A stretch of 35,123 nt of DNA, taken from NCBI RefSeq assembly GCF_009789225.1, contig NZ_WSTA01000034.1, positions 1 through 35,123 of the forward strand, read 5' to 3'. Source of the stretch: Agromyces seonyuensis. Lineage in GTDB: Bacteria; Actinomycetota; Actinomycetes; Actinomycetales; Microbacteriaceae. Position numbers and translations under genes: made by a program. The notes beneath the pieces were generated by a model. It was not told the origin of the DNA. It did not search any database and saw only the letters and a program-made list of their open reading frames with translations. The stretch's first letter is position 1; each line of letters begins with the position of its first letter. Below, one piece after another: positions 7,987 to 16,252 of the stretch.

Positions 7987-8481
7987 ATGCCGACGGACGC
8001 GTTCAACACCGACCGGGACCGCCCGATCGACCCGACGACCCTGCAACCCGCCGTGCCGCCGCAACCGGCCGGGCAGCCGGGCGCCCGGCCCGATCCCGGG
8101 GCCACGCCGCCGGCGGCGGCGACGTCCTCGCAGCAGCTCTTCACGCAGCCGGCCGCGGCGCCGACGACCGGCGCCCAGCGCATCGCCGCGCAGGCGACCG
8201 GCCGGCAGCCGACGGTCCAGCGTGCCGCTCCGCGTCGGCCGCTGCGCGTCCCGCCCGCGTTCGTCGTCCTCCTCGTGCTGAACCTCGTCGTCGCGCTCGC
8301 CGGGTGCGCGATCATCGTCGTCGGGATGTTCCAGGAGGATGCCGACCTCGAGCAGCTCTGGCGCCTGTACGGCGCGTACGTCCTCGGCGTCGGGCTCGTC
8401 GGACTGTTCCTGCTGCTGCCGCTGCTCGCGATCATCCAGGCGATCTACCGAGCGGCCGAGCACGTCCGGGGCGGGCGCTGA
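7987..8481 (+). CDS. Membrane protein with long Pro/Ala/Gln-rich cytoplasmic tail
   Basis: A 164-residue protein. Residues 1-90 are low-complexity, rich in Pro, Ala, Gln and Thr (for example QPAVPPQPAGQPGARPDP), without hydrophobic segments. Two transmembrane helices follow (PPAFVVLLVLNLVVALAGCA... and YVLGVGLVGLFLLLPLLAII) and a short basic tail ends the protein. The start is well supported by AGGAGGG 8 nt upstream. The family is not recognised; small two-helix proteins with disordered tails are common in Microbacteriaceae. Convergent with the phosphotransferase gene. Confidence 0.75.
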   Translation: MPTDAFNTDRDRPIDPTTLQPAVPPQPAGQPGARPDPGATPPAAATSSQQLFTQPAAAPTTGAQRIAAQATGRQPTVQRAAPRRPLRVPPAFVVLLVLNLVVALAGCAIIVVGMFQEDADLEQLWRLYGAYVLGVGLVGLFLLLPLLAIIQAIYRAAEHVRGGR

Positions 8482-8503
8482 GCCCGGTTCGTCCGGCCGA
8501 CGC

Positions 8504-9403
8504 TCACTCCGCCGCGAGCACCGCCTCCAGCCGCGCACGGCACTCGGCGACGAACTCGGGGAACGCGCCCCAGTAGTACGGGATGCCCATGACGGCGACG
8601 CCGATCGCCCATGCGCGGGCGCGCAACCAGGTCGGCTCGTCCAGGTCGAGCGCGCCGAAGTAGGCGTCGCGGGCCGCGGCCGGGTAGTCCCAGATCGCGG
8701 CGTGCTCGGCATCCGGCGCCCCGATCGAGAGCGCCCCGAAGTCGATGACGGCGTGCAGCCGACCGCCTCTCACGAGCAGGTTGCCGGGGCGCAGGTCGCC
8801 GTGCAGCCAGACGTGCGGGGCATCCGAGTCGGGCAGGTCGCGCCCCTCGCGCCACCGCGCCTCGAGCCGGTCGACGTCCAGTTCGCTACCGAGCAGTTCG
8901 CGGGTTCCGGCGAAGGACGGCTCGACCATGGCCGCGCTCGCACGGAGACTGCCGCCGCGGTACCAGGAGAGCCCGTCGGCGCGGGTCGCGCCGCCGAGGC
9001 CGATCGCGTGGAGCTCGGCGACGAAGCCGGCGAGGTCCCGGCCGAAGGCGGCCTGGTCGGCGACGGATGACCCGCTCGGCGGCGCCCCGTCGATCCAGCG
9101 GTAGACCGACCAGTCGAGCGGGTAGTCCGCCGAGGGCGCTCCCGCGAACACCGGCTCGGGCACCTCCAGCGTCAGTGCGGGGGCGAGCTGCGGCAGGCGC
9201 TCGCGCTCCTTCCGCAGCGACCGGACGCCGCCCGGGGTGCGCGGCAGCCGCGCGACGAGGTCGTCGCCGACGCGGAACATCGAGTTGTCGGTGCCGGCCC
9301 CGACCGCGCTGATCGGCAGTTCCGCAGCCTCGGGGAGCTGCTGGCGCAGCAGCATCCACACCGTCTCGGCGTCGATCGGGACCTCGTCGTCGTGCAGGGG
9401 CAT
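8504..9403 (-). CDS. Aminoglycoside phosphotransferase (APH) family kinase
   Basis: A 299-residue protein with the APH/choline-kinase fold: VYRWIDGAPP hinge, catalytic loop HGDLRPGNLLV (catalytic Asp203, Asn208) and IDFG metal motif (Asp221). The N-terminal lobe has AVGAGTDNSMFRVGDDLVARLP as the nucleotide-binding strand-loop. The C-terminal helix carries PYYWGAFPEFV. It probably phosphorylates a small hydroxylated molecule. The sequence does not say whether this is an antibiotic, and most chromosomal members are not resistance determinants. The ATG at 9403 has CACAAT 6 nt upstream and no ribosome binding site. Confidence 0.9.
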   Translation of the reverse strand: MPLHDDEVPIDAETVWMLLRQQLPEAAELPISAVGAGTDNSMFRVGDDLVARLPRTPGGVRSLRKERERLPQLAPALTLEVPEPVFAGAPSADYPLDWSVYRWIDGAPPSGSSVADQAAFGRDLAGFVAELHAIGLGGATRADGLSWYRGGSLRASAAMVEPSFAGTRELLGSELDVDRLEARWREGRDLPDSDAPHVWLHGDLRPGNLLVRGGRLHAVIDFGALSIGAPDAEHAAIWDYPAAARDAYFGALDLDEPTWLRARAWAIGVAVMGIPYYWGAFPEFVAECRARLEAVLAAE

Positions 9404-9494
9404 CCGGCGATTGTGCCAGGATTCCGCGCCGCGGCAGGCGAGCGGCGGTACCGTCGCGAACGGGCGCCCGTCGGGCGCAGGGACGAGGTGCTGC

Positions 9495-9956
9495 GTGGCC
9501 GAGGACACCGGGGCGCTCCGCGCCAGGAGCGAGGCCTTCCGCGCCACCGCGACCTACCGGTTCCTGAACCGCGGCGTCGCGAAGTTCGCCCGGGCCGGGC
9601 TCTTCCCGGCGACCGTGCTGCTCACCACGCGCGGCCGGAAGAGCGGTCAGCCGCGGTCGCTGCCCGCCACCCCGATCGAGGTCGGCGGTCGGCACTGGCT
9701 CGTCGCTCCCTACGGCGTCGTCGACTGGGTGCGCAACGTGCGCGCGCATCCCGAGGTCACGCTCGCGCGCGGTCGCACGCGGCGGCGCTTCACCGTGCGC
9801 GAGGTCGGTGCCGAGGAGGCCGGTCCGGTGCTCCGGCGCTACGCGCAGGTCGCCTCGGTCGCCCGCCCCTCGTTCGACGCCGGCCCCGACGACCCGCCGG
9901 AGGCGTTCGCGGCCGAGGCCGACCGGCATCCGGTCTTCGAGTTGCTGGATGCGTGA
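9495..9956 (+). CDS. Deazaflavin (F420)-dependent nitroreductase family protein
   Basis: A 153-residue Ddn-like protein: LLTTRGRKSGQPRSLPATPIEVGGRHWLVAPYG-V-DWVRNVRAHPEVTLARG. This is the split-barrel core with the conserved TTRGRKSG phosphate-binding loop and the W-x-R-N-V-R/A-H-P motif of the F420-binding family. The GTG at 9495 is chosen because GAGG lies at a usable spacing and it gives the family's normal N-terminus. It is divergent from the kinase gene across 91 bp. The likely role is an F420H2-dependent reductase or ester-cleaving enzyme; the substrate is unknown. Confidence 0.88.
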   Translation: MAEDTGALRARSEAFRATATYRFLNRGVAKFARAGLFPATVLLTTRGRKSGQPRSLPATPIEVGGRHWLVAPYGVVDWVRNVRAHPEVTLARGRTRRRFTVREVGAEEAGPVLRRYAQVASVARPSFDAGPDDPPEAFAAEADRHPVFELLDA

Positions 9957-9959
9957 GCA

Positions 9960-10961
9960 CTAGTCCACCCACGTGAACCAGCGCTTGAAGGCGTCCCCGC
10001 CGATGACGAGTTCCGGCTCGCCGCCCTCCGCCGGGATCACGTAGACCTCGTTCGCCGGGTGGGCGTACTCGTCGTTGTCGGGATCGAGCGCGAAGACGAT
10101 CTGCGAGCCGTCCGGCGACCACGCCGGCGTGATCGCGAAGCCGCCGTCGGCATCCTCGTACACGACCGCGAGGTCCGAGCCGTCGGGTGCGATCGTCCAG
10201 ATCGGCCCGCTGTCGGCGAGCCGTTCGGCGCCGAAGACGATGCGCGAGCCGTCCGGCGACCAGCGCGCCCACCAGTTCGGCCGCACGTCGTCGGGCGTCA
10301 GCTGCGTCGCGCCCGATCCGTCGACGTCGACCGTCCAGAGGGAGCCGTCGGTGTAGTCGGGATCGTCGTGCGTCGCCCGGAAGAACAGCAGCTGCGAGCC
10401 GTCGGGCGAATAGTCGAGCGGCACGTCGTGCCCGGCGCCCTCGTGCGTCGTGACCCGCACGAGGTCGGTGCTGTCGGCGGCCACGGCGGTGTAGATCCCG
10501 GTGCGGGCGGGATCACCGTCATCCCAGCCCTCGTAGGCGATGCGGGTGCCGTCGGGCGAATACGCGCTCGCCACGCCGTTGAGCGTCGGGTCGAGTTCCG
10601 GCAGCGGCACGGGATCGCCGCCGGTGAGCGGGACGGTCGCGCCGACGAGCGGGTGGTTCGAGGAGTTCGGCAGCACGAGCACCTCCTCGCCGCTCGGCGA
10701 GATCCGGAAGACGCAGCACGCCACGCCCGGTTCGACGACGACGGACTCGTCACCGCCTTCGCGGAGGAGGAGCGACTGCACGTCGCCCTCCTCGGCGACG
10801 GAGTAGAAGAGCCGACCGTCGAGTTCGGCCGTCGCCTCGTCGACCACGTCGTCCGTGGCCGGGGTCGAGGCGTCCGGCGAGCCTCCGGCCGAGCACGCGC
10901 CGAGCAGCAGCACGGAGCCGACCACCGCACCGGCCCACGCGGATCTCCGACCACCCGGCAT
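9960..10961 (-). CDS. Lipoprotein with TolB/WD40-like beta-propeller
   Basis: A 333-residue exported protein. The N-terminus MPGGRRSAWAGAVVGSVLLLGAC is a signal peptide with lipobox LLGAC. Repeated blades carry the TolB-type YSPDG/WSPDG motif: AYSPDGTRIAYEG, DYSPDGSQLLFF, RWSPDGSRIVFG and AWSPDGSQIVFA. Each comes about 50 residues after the last, giving at least five blades. It is probably an extracytoplasmic binding or scaffold protein anchored to the membrane. The ATG at 10961 is preferred over 11018 because GGAGG lies 6 nt upstream and the signal peptide starts there. Confidence 0.87.
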   Translation of the reverse strand: MPGGRRSAWAGAVVGSVLLLGACSAGGSPDASTPATDDVVDEATAELDGRLFYSVAEEGDVQSLLLREGGDESVVVEPGVACCVFRISPSGEEVLVLPNSSNHPLVGATVPLTGGDPVPLPELDPTLNGVASAYSPDGTRIAYEGWDDGDPARTGIYTAVAADSTDLVRVTTHEGAGHDVPLDYSPDGSQLLFFRATHDDPDYTDGSLWTVDVDGSGATQLTPDDVRPNWWARWSPDGSRIVFGAERLADSGPIWTIAPDGSDLAVVYEDADGGFAITPAWSPDGSQIVFALDPDNDEYAHPANEVYVIPAEGGEPELVIGGDAFKRWFTWVD

Positions 10962-11130
10962 CACGGCCTCCAGCGTCGTGGCGCACGCCGACTCCCCCGA
11001 GCCGCCCGACGTCCGCACTCCGATGCGCGCCAGCGTCCTCGCCCGCGCTCGCCGCCGTCAACGCTCGCTGGACGCCCGGCACGGGTCTCCCCCCGGGAAC
11101 GGGCGATGGACTGCGGACGCGCGACCCCGC

Positions 11131-12609
11131 TCAGCGCCCGTCCGCGTGCCGCACCACCCAACCCGCGACCGCGGCCCGATTCGGGGCGCCGAGCTTGCGC
11201 AGGATGCTCCGCACGTGCTGCTCGACGGTGCGCTCGGAGAGGAAGAGCTCCTCGGCGATGACGCGATTGGATGCCCCGTCGACGATGCATCGGGCCACCT
11301 CGGTCTCCCGCGGGGAGAGCGGACCGAGGGTGCGGCGCTCGATCGGCAGCGCCCGCGCGAGGGCGGCGTAGTGCGGCGCGACCATCCGTTCGGCATCGGA
11401 CACGGCATCCGCGGCCCACACCGCCGCCGCGGCGCGGTCGCCGAGGTGCACGGCGAGCCGCGCGAGCACGAGCGACACCGGACCGCCGTAGGGGGTCTCG
11501 GCGGGGCCGGCGATGTGCTGCCCGGCGAACGGCCGCAGCTGCTCGAGCACGGCCGCCGCCCCCTCGTGGTCGTCCGCGGCGATCGCGAGCCGCGCGTGCC
11601 CCGCGGTCGCGACGAACCACTCGTCGGAATCGGTCGGCAGGGCCTCGAGCTGGGGCGCGAGCGTGCGCCAGATCGCGACGGCCTCCTCGGTGCGGCCGAG
11701 ATCGAGGAGCAGCTGCGCGCGCCAGCCCTGCGCGAAGAGGGGCGCGTCGGCGATGGCCGCGGCGACCTCGCGTTCGAGCTCGGCGAGCCGCACGCCGGTG
11801 CGCTGGGCGAGCGCCGAGCGGTGGATGAGGTCGAGGTAGCCCGCCGACCGGACCTTCGCGGCAGCGGCCTCCCGGCGGGCCTCGGCGAGCGCGGCCTCGA
11901 CGTCGTCGGGGCGATCCTCGAGCAGCGCGAGGCCCGCGTGCACGTTCGCGAGCCGCCAGCGCCAGACCGGGACGTCCAGCCGTTCGACGAGCCCGCTGAA
12001 CGCGCCGAGCGCGCGGTTGAACTCGAGGCGCCGGCCGAGCCGGACGAGCCCGTCCAAGCCCCAGAGGGCGCCCCAGGCGACGGCGTCGTCGTCGCCCGCC
12101 GCCCGCCCGAGCGACACCGACTCGGCGGCGAGCTCGAGTCGGCGCTCGGCGGCTCCCGGGCCGGCCAGGTGCGCGTGCTCGGCACGGACGCGGGCGAGCC
12201 GGTCGGCCGCGGCGTCCGGGGCGAGGGCGGCGCGGACCGGCGACGACGGCTCGACCGACCAGCCGCTCGTCAGCGACGCGAGTTGCGCGGCGACCCGGTC
12301 GCGGAGCTGCGCGGTCGTCGCGTCGCCGGTGCCGGACGGCCCGAGCATCCCGAGCGCTTCGAGGCAGAGCGCCTGCCGTTCGGCGGCGGTCCGCCAGGCG
12401 AGCAGGTCGTGGTCGGCGAGCACGATGGCCGCCCGCGCGACGAGGTGCGCGTCCCCCGTGCGTCGCCCGACGGCGGCCGCTTCCAGGCACGCGGCCCACG
12501 CCGTCCCCGTCGACCCCGAGCGGGCGTCCCGGCGCGCGACCTCGAGCAGCCGCTGCGCCGCTCGGACGCCGACTGCCGATCGCCCCGCTCGATCCGTCTC
12601 GGTACGCAT
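11131..12609 (-). CDS. LuxR-family transcriptional regulator with long helical-repeat domain
   Basis: A 492-residue protein. The C-terminal about 65 residues form a LuxR/FixJ helix-turn-helix: LSPRETEVARCIVDGASNRVIAEELFLSERTVEQHVRSILRKLG. The rest is Ala/Leu/Arg-rich helix pairs resembling TPR-like repeats (for example AVAIWRTLAPQLEALPTDSDEW). No Walker A or B motif is present, so this is not a full LAL-type ATPase regulator. The effector is unknown. The ATG at 12609 is the first plausible start. Upstream and divergent is a two-gene membrane-protein operon, a possible target. Confidence 0.87.
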   Translation of the reverse strand: MRTETDRAGRSAVGVRAAQRLLEVARRDARSGSTGTAWAACLEAAAVGRRTGDAHLVARAAIVLADHDLLAWRTAAERQALCLEALGMLGPSGTGDATTAQLRDRVAAQLASLTSGWSVEPSSPVRAALAPDAAADRLARVRAEHAHLAGPGAAERRLELAAESVSLGRAAGDDDAVAWGALWGLDGLVRLGRRLEFNRALGAFSGLVERLDVPVWRWRLANVHAGLALLEDRPDDVEAALAEARREAAAAKVRSAGYLDLIHRSALAQRTGVRLAELEREVAAAIADAPLFAQGWRAQLLLDLGRTEEAVAIWRTLAPQLEALPTDSDEWFVATAGHARLAIAADDHEGAAAVLEQLRPFAGQHIAGPAETPYGGPVSLVLARLAVHLGDRAAAAVWAADAVSDAERMVAPHYAALARALPIERRTLGPLSPRETEVARCIVDGASNRVIAEELFLSERTVEQHVRSILRKLGAPNRAAVAGWVVRHADGR

Positions 12610-12640
12610 CTCCGACCCGCGAATTGCGTGTTCCTGCGGA

Positions 12641-12669
12641 TGACGCGCAGGATGCGGCGATCCTAGCCT
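12641..12669 (+). promoter_or_regulatory. Housekeeping-like promoter before the two membrane proteins
   Basis: TGACGC (12641-12646), 17 nt, TAGCCT (12664-12669), followed about 26 nt later by the ATG with GAGGAGGAG as ribosome binding site. Spacing and hexamers fit a primary-sigma promoter. Confidence 0.45.
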
Positions 12670-12694
12670 CTCCCTGTCGGAGCGAGGAGGAGTC

Positions 12695-13342
12695 ATGGAC
12701 GAGCGCGCGATCGCCCGCCGGGGCGGCTGGATCGGGGTCATCGCCGGGCTGCTGGGGGCCGCCCTCGGCCTGCTGCTCCTCGTGGTCCCGCCGGCGGTTC
12801 CGGCGGAGCTCTTCAACTTCCCCTTCGCCGCGGACGCCTTCGTGGTGAATCAGCTCGCCCTCTGCGCCCAGCATCTGCTGCTCGCCGTCGCGCTCTGGGC
12901 GTTCTGGCGGGCCGGTCTCGCCGGGAGGGGGACCCTGGCGATGACCGGCCTCGTGCTCGCGGCCGGCGCCTTCGTCGGCCTCGCCGTGTGGGAGCTCGTC
13001 GCGATCGTCGGCAGCGGCCTCGTCTACCCCTCCGAGGACACGGCCTGGATCGACACGGGCTACGGCGTCGCGTCGCTCGTCAACGCGGTCGGCCTCGTCG
13101 TGCTCGGCATCGCGACGATCCGCGCCGGGATGCTCATGGGGGCGGCACGCTGGCTCGTGCTCGTCACCGGGATCTACGTGTTCGTGCCGATCCTGCCCGC
13201 GCTCTTCGCGGGCGGCTTCGTGCTCGGGCGCATCGTGCTGGCCGTCTGGATGCTGCTCTTCGCCCTGCTCGGGGTCGTGATGGTGCGCTGGTCCGCGCTC
13301 GGCAGCGCCGCCCCGACCCGGAGTTCGGCGGTGGCGGCATGA
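12695..13342 (+). CDS. Multi-pass membrane protein, first gene of a pair
   Basis: A 215-residue protein with about six hydrophobic helices, beginning WIGVIAGLLGAALGLLLLVV after a short MDERAIARRGG tail and ending ARWLVLVTGIYVF... and LAVWMLLFALLGVVMVRW. No family motif is recognised. Strong GAGGAGGAG ribosome binding site. Its stop overlaps the start of the next gene (ATGA), so the two are translationally coupled and probably form a membrane complex or act together. Divergent from the LuxR-type regulator. Confidence 0.78.
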   Translation: MDERAIARRGGWIGVIAGLLGAALGLLLLVVPPAVPAELFNFPFAADAFVVNQLALCAQHLLLAVALWAFWRAGLAGRGTLAMTGLVLAAGAFVGLAVWELVAIVGSGLVYPSEDTAWIDTGYGVASLVNAVGLVVLGIATIRAGMLMGAARWLVLVTGIYVFVPILPALFAGGFVLGRIVLAVWMLLFALLGVVMVRWSALGSAAPTRSSAVAA

Positions 13343-13977
13343 ACCGCGCGGCCGCCGTCGCGATCGGCGCGGTCTCGGGCCTGGCCTGGGCGGCGGCGCT
13401 GCGCGCGTGGATGTCGGAGATCGCCGGAATCCTCTCGACCTTCTCGTGGGGGACGTTCGTCGCCGTGCTCCTGCCCGGGCTGCTCATCGGGGCGTCCTTC
13501 GGCTGGGCCTGGACGGTGCCGCCCGACACCTCGCCATCGACCCGCAGGGGGCTCCGCTGGTGCGCCGCGGCGCCCGTGCTCTTCGCGGTGTTCCCGCTGC
13601 TGCGGCCCGGGGCGCTGGTCGATTTCCTCACGTCGGGGCTCGGCGGCGGCGCGTTCATGGTCGCGGGCCTCGCCCTCGCGGGCGGCTACGCGCTCGGCGG
13701 TCGACGCACGTGGGCGAGATGGGTCTGCGGCGTGCTCGCGCTCGGGTTCATCGCGATCGGCGCACTCTTCGTCGGACCGCTCCTGGGCGGCGACCGCCTC
13801 GCGCTGACCGACCCCGAGGGCGCCTGGGTGGCAGTGCTCGACGTGTCGCTCCTGGTCGTGCTCTGCCTCGCCTCGAGCATCCCGTTCCGCCGTCTCGCGG
13901 CGTCCGCCGACCCGGAGCGCCCAGCGGCGGCGCCCGCTTCCACCGCCCAGGTCGACGCCCGCAGTGCCGGGGAGTGA
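13339..13977 (+). CDS. Multi-pass membrane protein, second gene of a pair
   Basis: A 212-residue protein starting at ATG 13339, which overlaps the preceding stop by four bases. It has five to six hydrophobic segments (AAAVAIGAVSGLAWAAAL, FVAVLLPGLLIGASFGWAW, GLALAGGYALGG, GVLALGFIAIGALFVGPLL, VLDVSLLVVLCLASS) and an Ala/Pro-rich hydrophilic tail. No domain is recognised. Coupling suggests an obligate partnership with the upstream membrane protein. Confidence 0.77.
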   Translation: MNRAAAVAIGAVSGLAWAAALRAWMSEIAGILSTFSWGTFVAVLLPGLLIGASFGWAWTVPPDTSPSTRRGLRWCAAAPVLFAVFPLLRPGALVDFLTSGLGGGAFMVAGLALAGGYALGGRRTWARWVCGVLALGFIAIGALFVGPLLGGDRLALTDPEGAWVAVLDVSLLVVLCLASSIPFRRLAASADPERPAAAPASTAQVDARSAGE

Positions 13978-13988
13978 GCCGGGCGGGC

Positions 13989-14201
13989 TCAGTCCCGCCA
14001 GGTGAGGCCGCGCTCGGCGAGCGCCTGATCGAGGAGGCGGATCGCCTTCGGTCCGACGCCGTGCATCGCGAGGAGCGTGGGGCGGCCGGTCGCGGCGACC
14101 GCCTCGAGCGTCGTGATCCCGGCGAGCAGGAGCGCGCTGTTCGCGGGTCGGCCGATCGGCGGCAGGTCGCCGATCTGCGCGGGCGCGTCTCGGGTGCTCA
14201 C
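13989..14201 (-). CDS. Small helix-hairpin-helix protein coupled to a hydrolase
   Basis: A 70-residue protein starting at GTG 14201, which overlaps the stop of the upstream hydrolase gene (GTGA). The sequence IGRPANSALLLAGITTLEAVA...LLAMHGVGPKAIRLLDQALAERGL is a helix-hairpin-helix pattern like the C-terminal domain of the RNA polymerase alpha subunit or of DUF4332-type proteins: G-I-T-T-L and H-G-V-G-P-K form the two hairpins. It may bind DNA or protein. Small HHH proteins of this type are common in Actinobacteria. Confidence 0.75.
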   Translation of the reverse strand: MSTRDAPAQIGDLPPIGRPANSALLLAGITTLEAVAATGRPTLLAMHGVGPKAIRLLDQALAERGLTWRD

Positions 14202-15076
14202 GACTCGGCCCTCCGGATCGCGTCGAGCACGACGGGCCAGACCGCCGGCGGCAGGTCGTGGCCGATGCCGGGCAGTGCGGTGAACGTCGCGCCCGGGATC
14301 CCGCGCGCGAGCGCTTCGCCGTTGCTGACCGGGAAGAGCGGGTCGTCGGCGCCGTGCAGCACCGCGGTCGGAACCCGGACGTCGGCGAGTCGCTCCCGCC
14401 AGCGCGGGGTCGGTTCCTCCGACTCGGCCCCCGCTTCGTCGTGGTGCATCCCCGGCGAGCGGCGCACCGCATCGGTCCAGATCGCCCGGTCGTAGTCCTC
14501 GTCGAAGCCGGTGCTCGCGTACGCGCGGTCGTTCTCGACGCGGTGCTCGACGACGGATGACGCATCCGTCCAGTCGGGCTCGGGTGCGGGTTCGGCCCAG
14601 CGAGCCCACAGTCGCTCGGTCGGCGGCGGCAGGTCGGGATCCCGGTCGAACGGGCTCGCCGGCCGGGTCGACTGCAGGGTCAGCGCACGCACCCGCTCCG
14701 GATGCAGCACCGCCGCGAGCTGCGCCGCCATGCCGCCCGCGGAGAAGCCGTACCAGTGGGCGTCCGCCGCTTCGATCGCGTCGAGCACGGCGAGCGCGTC
14801 GCCGAGCAGCACCGGGAGTCCGTCGCGGCGGGAACCCGGCGGGCCGAGCGTCGTCTCGCCGGTGCCGCGCTGGTCGAAGCGCAGCACCCGCAGCCCGAGC
14901 CCCGCGATCGCCGCGCAGAACTCCGGCCGCCACCAGTCCATCGGGCAGTCCGCGCCCGCGACGAGGACGAGCGCCGGATGCCCCGGATCGCCGATCGCCT
15001 CGGCCGCGACGACGGCCCCGTCGGGCCGGGGCACCCGAAGGGGCCGCGACCCCGCTGACTGCGACTCGATCGCCAT
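14198..15076 (-). CDS. Alpha/beta hydrolase
   Basis: A 292-residue cytoplasmic hydrolase. It shows a lid-type alpha/beta fold with LVLVAGADCPMDWW (oxyanion strand), LRFDQRGTGET, nucleophile elbow GFSAGGMAAQ, acid loop HGADDPLFPVS and catalytic His in GIGHDLPP. No signal peptide is present. The substrate is unknown; the D-Q-R-G-T-G-E-T motif is usual in small-ester hydrolases and haloperoxidase-like members. An ATG at 15088 is also possible. Its stop overlaps the start of the small HHH gene downstream. Confidence 0.9.
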   Translation of the reverse strand: MAIESQSAGSRPLRVPRPDGAVVAAEAIGDPGHPALVLVAGADCPMDWWRPEFCAAIAGLGLRVLRFDQRGTGETTLGPPGSRRDGLPVLLGDALAVLDAIEAADAHWYGFSAGGMAAQLAAVLHPERVRALTLQSTRPASPFDRDPDLPPPTERLWARWAEPAPEPDWTDASSVVEHRVENDRAYASTGFDEDYDRAIWTDAVRRSPGMHHDEAGAESEEPTPRWRERLADVRVPTAVLHGADDPLFPVSNGEALARGIPGATFTALPGIGHDLPPAVWPVVLDAIRRAES

Positions 15077-15163
15077 GCGACCCAGCATGCGCCGGGGTCG
15101 AGCGGATGTCACGGGGCGCCGCCCGCACGGCGCCCGACCGGTGCGGACGTCGGCGGTGCGACC

Positions 15164-15169
15164 TACGCT
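15164..15169 (+). promoter_or_regulatory. -10 box of a likely leaderless promoter
   Basis: TACGCT ends 7 nt before the ATG at 15177, and no ribosome binding site lies in between. Confidence 0.5.
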
Positions 15170-15176
15170 CGGCGCT

Positions 15177-15617
15177 ATGGGCATCCAGCGCTTGGACAAC
15201 GTCGCCGTCGTCGTCGACGACCTCGACCTCGCCGTCGACTTCTTCACCGAGCTCGGCATGGAGCTGGAGGAGCGGGCCGCCATCTCGGGGCTCTTCGCCG
15301 ACCAGACCGTCGGGCTCGACGGCGTGCGGAGCGAGATCGCCATGATGCGCACCCCCGACGGCCACGGCCGCCTCGAGCTCACGAAGTACGACCACCCCGT
15401 CGCATCCGCGCCCGTGCCTGCGGCCCCGCCGCCCAACACGCTCGGTCTGCACCGGGTGATGTTCGCCGTCGACGACCTCGACGACACCCTCGAACGGCTC
15501 CGGCGGTTCGGCGCCGAACCGTTGCGCGACGTCGCGAACTACGACGACGTCTACAAGCTCTGCTACCTCCGCGGCCCGGCCGGCATCATCGTGGCCCTCG
15601 CCGAACGCATCAGCTGA
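15177..15617 (+). CDS. VOC-family (glyoxalase/bleomycin-resistance fold) protein
   Basis: A 146-residue protein with two beta-alpha-beta-beta-beta modules: RLDNVAVVVDDLDLAVDFFTELGMEL, then LHRVMFAVDDLDDTLERLRRFGAE and a C-terminal YLRGPAGIIVALAE. His/Glu metal positions of glyoxalase-type enzymes are partly present (LELTKYDHP; GLHRVMF; ending IVALAE), so it may bind a divalent metal. No substrate can be assigned. It is read from its own leaderless-type promoter, with a small membrane-protein gene 22 bp downstream. Confidence 0.88.
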   Translation: MGIQRLDNVAVVVDDLDLAVDFFTELGMELEERAAISGLFADQTVGLDGVRSEIAMMRTPDGHGRLELTKYDHPVASAPVPAAPPPNTLGLHRVMFAVDDLDDTLERLRRFGAEPLRDVANYDDVYKLCYLRGPAGIIVALAERIS

Positions 15618-15627
15618 GCCCGAGCGC

Positions 15628-15633
15628 TAGTTT
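15628..15633 (+). promoter_or_regulatory. -10 box of a likely leaderless promoter
   Basis: TAGTTT ends 6 nt before the ATG at 15640. The six bases in between (GAGGGC) could alternatively serve as a poor, very close ribosome binding site. Confidence 0.4.
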
Positions 15634-15639
15634 GAGGGC

Positions 15640-15993
15640 ATGGAACTCCTCCGCGGCATCGTCCTGCTCGTGCACCTCATCGGATTCGCGATGCTCTTCG
15701 GCTCGTGGATCGTCGAACTCGTCAACGGCAAGCGCGGCATCACTCGGGTCATGAACTGGGGTCTCGCCGTCGCCGCCGTCGCCGGCCTCGTGCTGGCGGC
15801 GCCGTGGGGCATCGAGTACGAGCTCGACTACGCGAAGCTCGGCACGAAGTTCGCGATCCTCATCGTGATCGGCGCGCTCCTCGGCATCGGCGCCGGGCGC
15901 CAGCGCAAGAGCGGTTCCGTGCCGCCGGTGATCTTCTGGCTCATCGGCATCCTGACCCTCGCCAACGCCGCGATCGCGGTGCTCTGGCGCTAA
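15640..15993 (+). CDS. Small four-helix membrane protein
   Basis: A 117-residue protein with four hydrophobic segments: LLRGIVLLVHLIGFAMLFGSW, MNWGLAVAAVAGLVLAAPWG, KFAILIVIGALLGIGAG and VIFWLIGILTLANAAIAVLW. The pattern (His in the first helix, H-L-I-G-F-A) resembles small DUF2269-like or Fe-S-associated membrane proteins, but without a decisive motif. Last ordinary gene before the region of transposase remnants. Confidence 0.78.
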   Translation: MELLRGIVLLVHLIGFAMLFGSWIVELVNGKRGITRVMNWGLAVAAVAGLVLAAPWGIEYELDYAKLGTKFAILIVIGALLGIGAGRQRKSGSVPPVIFWLIGILTLANAAIAVLWR

Positions 15994-16057
15994 TTCCGGG
16001 CAGGGCGTCGCGACGTTCGGTCTCTGAGCCGTAGAAACGGGCATAGGCCCACGGCGG

Positions 16058-16252
16058 TCAGGGCTTTCTCGTCGGCGCAGCGGCGGCGGTGGCTTGCCGG
16101 CCCAGCCGGTTGATGCGGCAGCGCACGAGGACGGCGTGCACGGTCGAGATCGGCAGGCCGAGTTCACCGACGATCTGCGCCGGCCCGAGCCGGCGCCGCC
16201 ACCGTGCCTTGACGATCTGCTTGACGATCGCGGGCGGTGTCTTGGCCGGCAT
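16058..16252 (-). pseudogene. IS481-family transposase N-terminal fragment
   Basis: A 64-residue ORF (MPAKTPPAIVKQIVKARWRR...). It matches the N-terminal second helix-turn-helix of IS481 transposases: I-V-K-A-R-W-R-R-R-L-G-P-A-Q-I, G-E-L-G-L-P-I-S-T-V-H-A-V-L, R-I-N-R-L-G. The upstream HTH and the whole DDE domain are missing, so it cannot transpose. Its ATG follows directly after the stop codon of the preceding small ORF (TAAATG). Expression as a small HTH protein cannot be excluded. Confidence 0.65.

Noticed and set aside
11271..11828. 185-aa Arg-rich plus-strand frame within the LuxR-type gene
   Set aside because: Shadow of the regulator; the composition is typical of antisense reading of Ala/Arg/Leu-rich coding DNA.
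15102..15118. 17-bp exact repeat GCGGATGTCACGGGGCG, also at 18614-18630
   Set aside because: It contains TGTCACG but no [GT]GTCT follows at 16 nt in either copy. One copy is intergenic and the other covers a gene's stop codon, so no common function is apparent and chance at high GC is possible.
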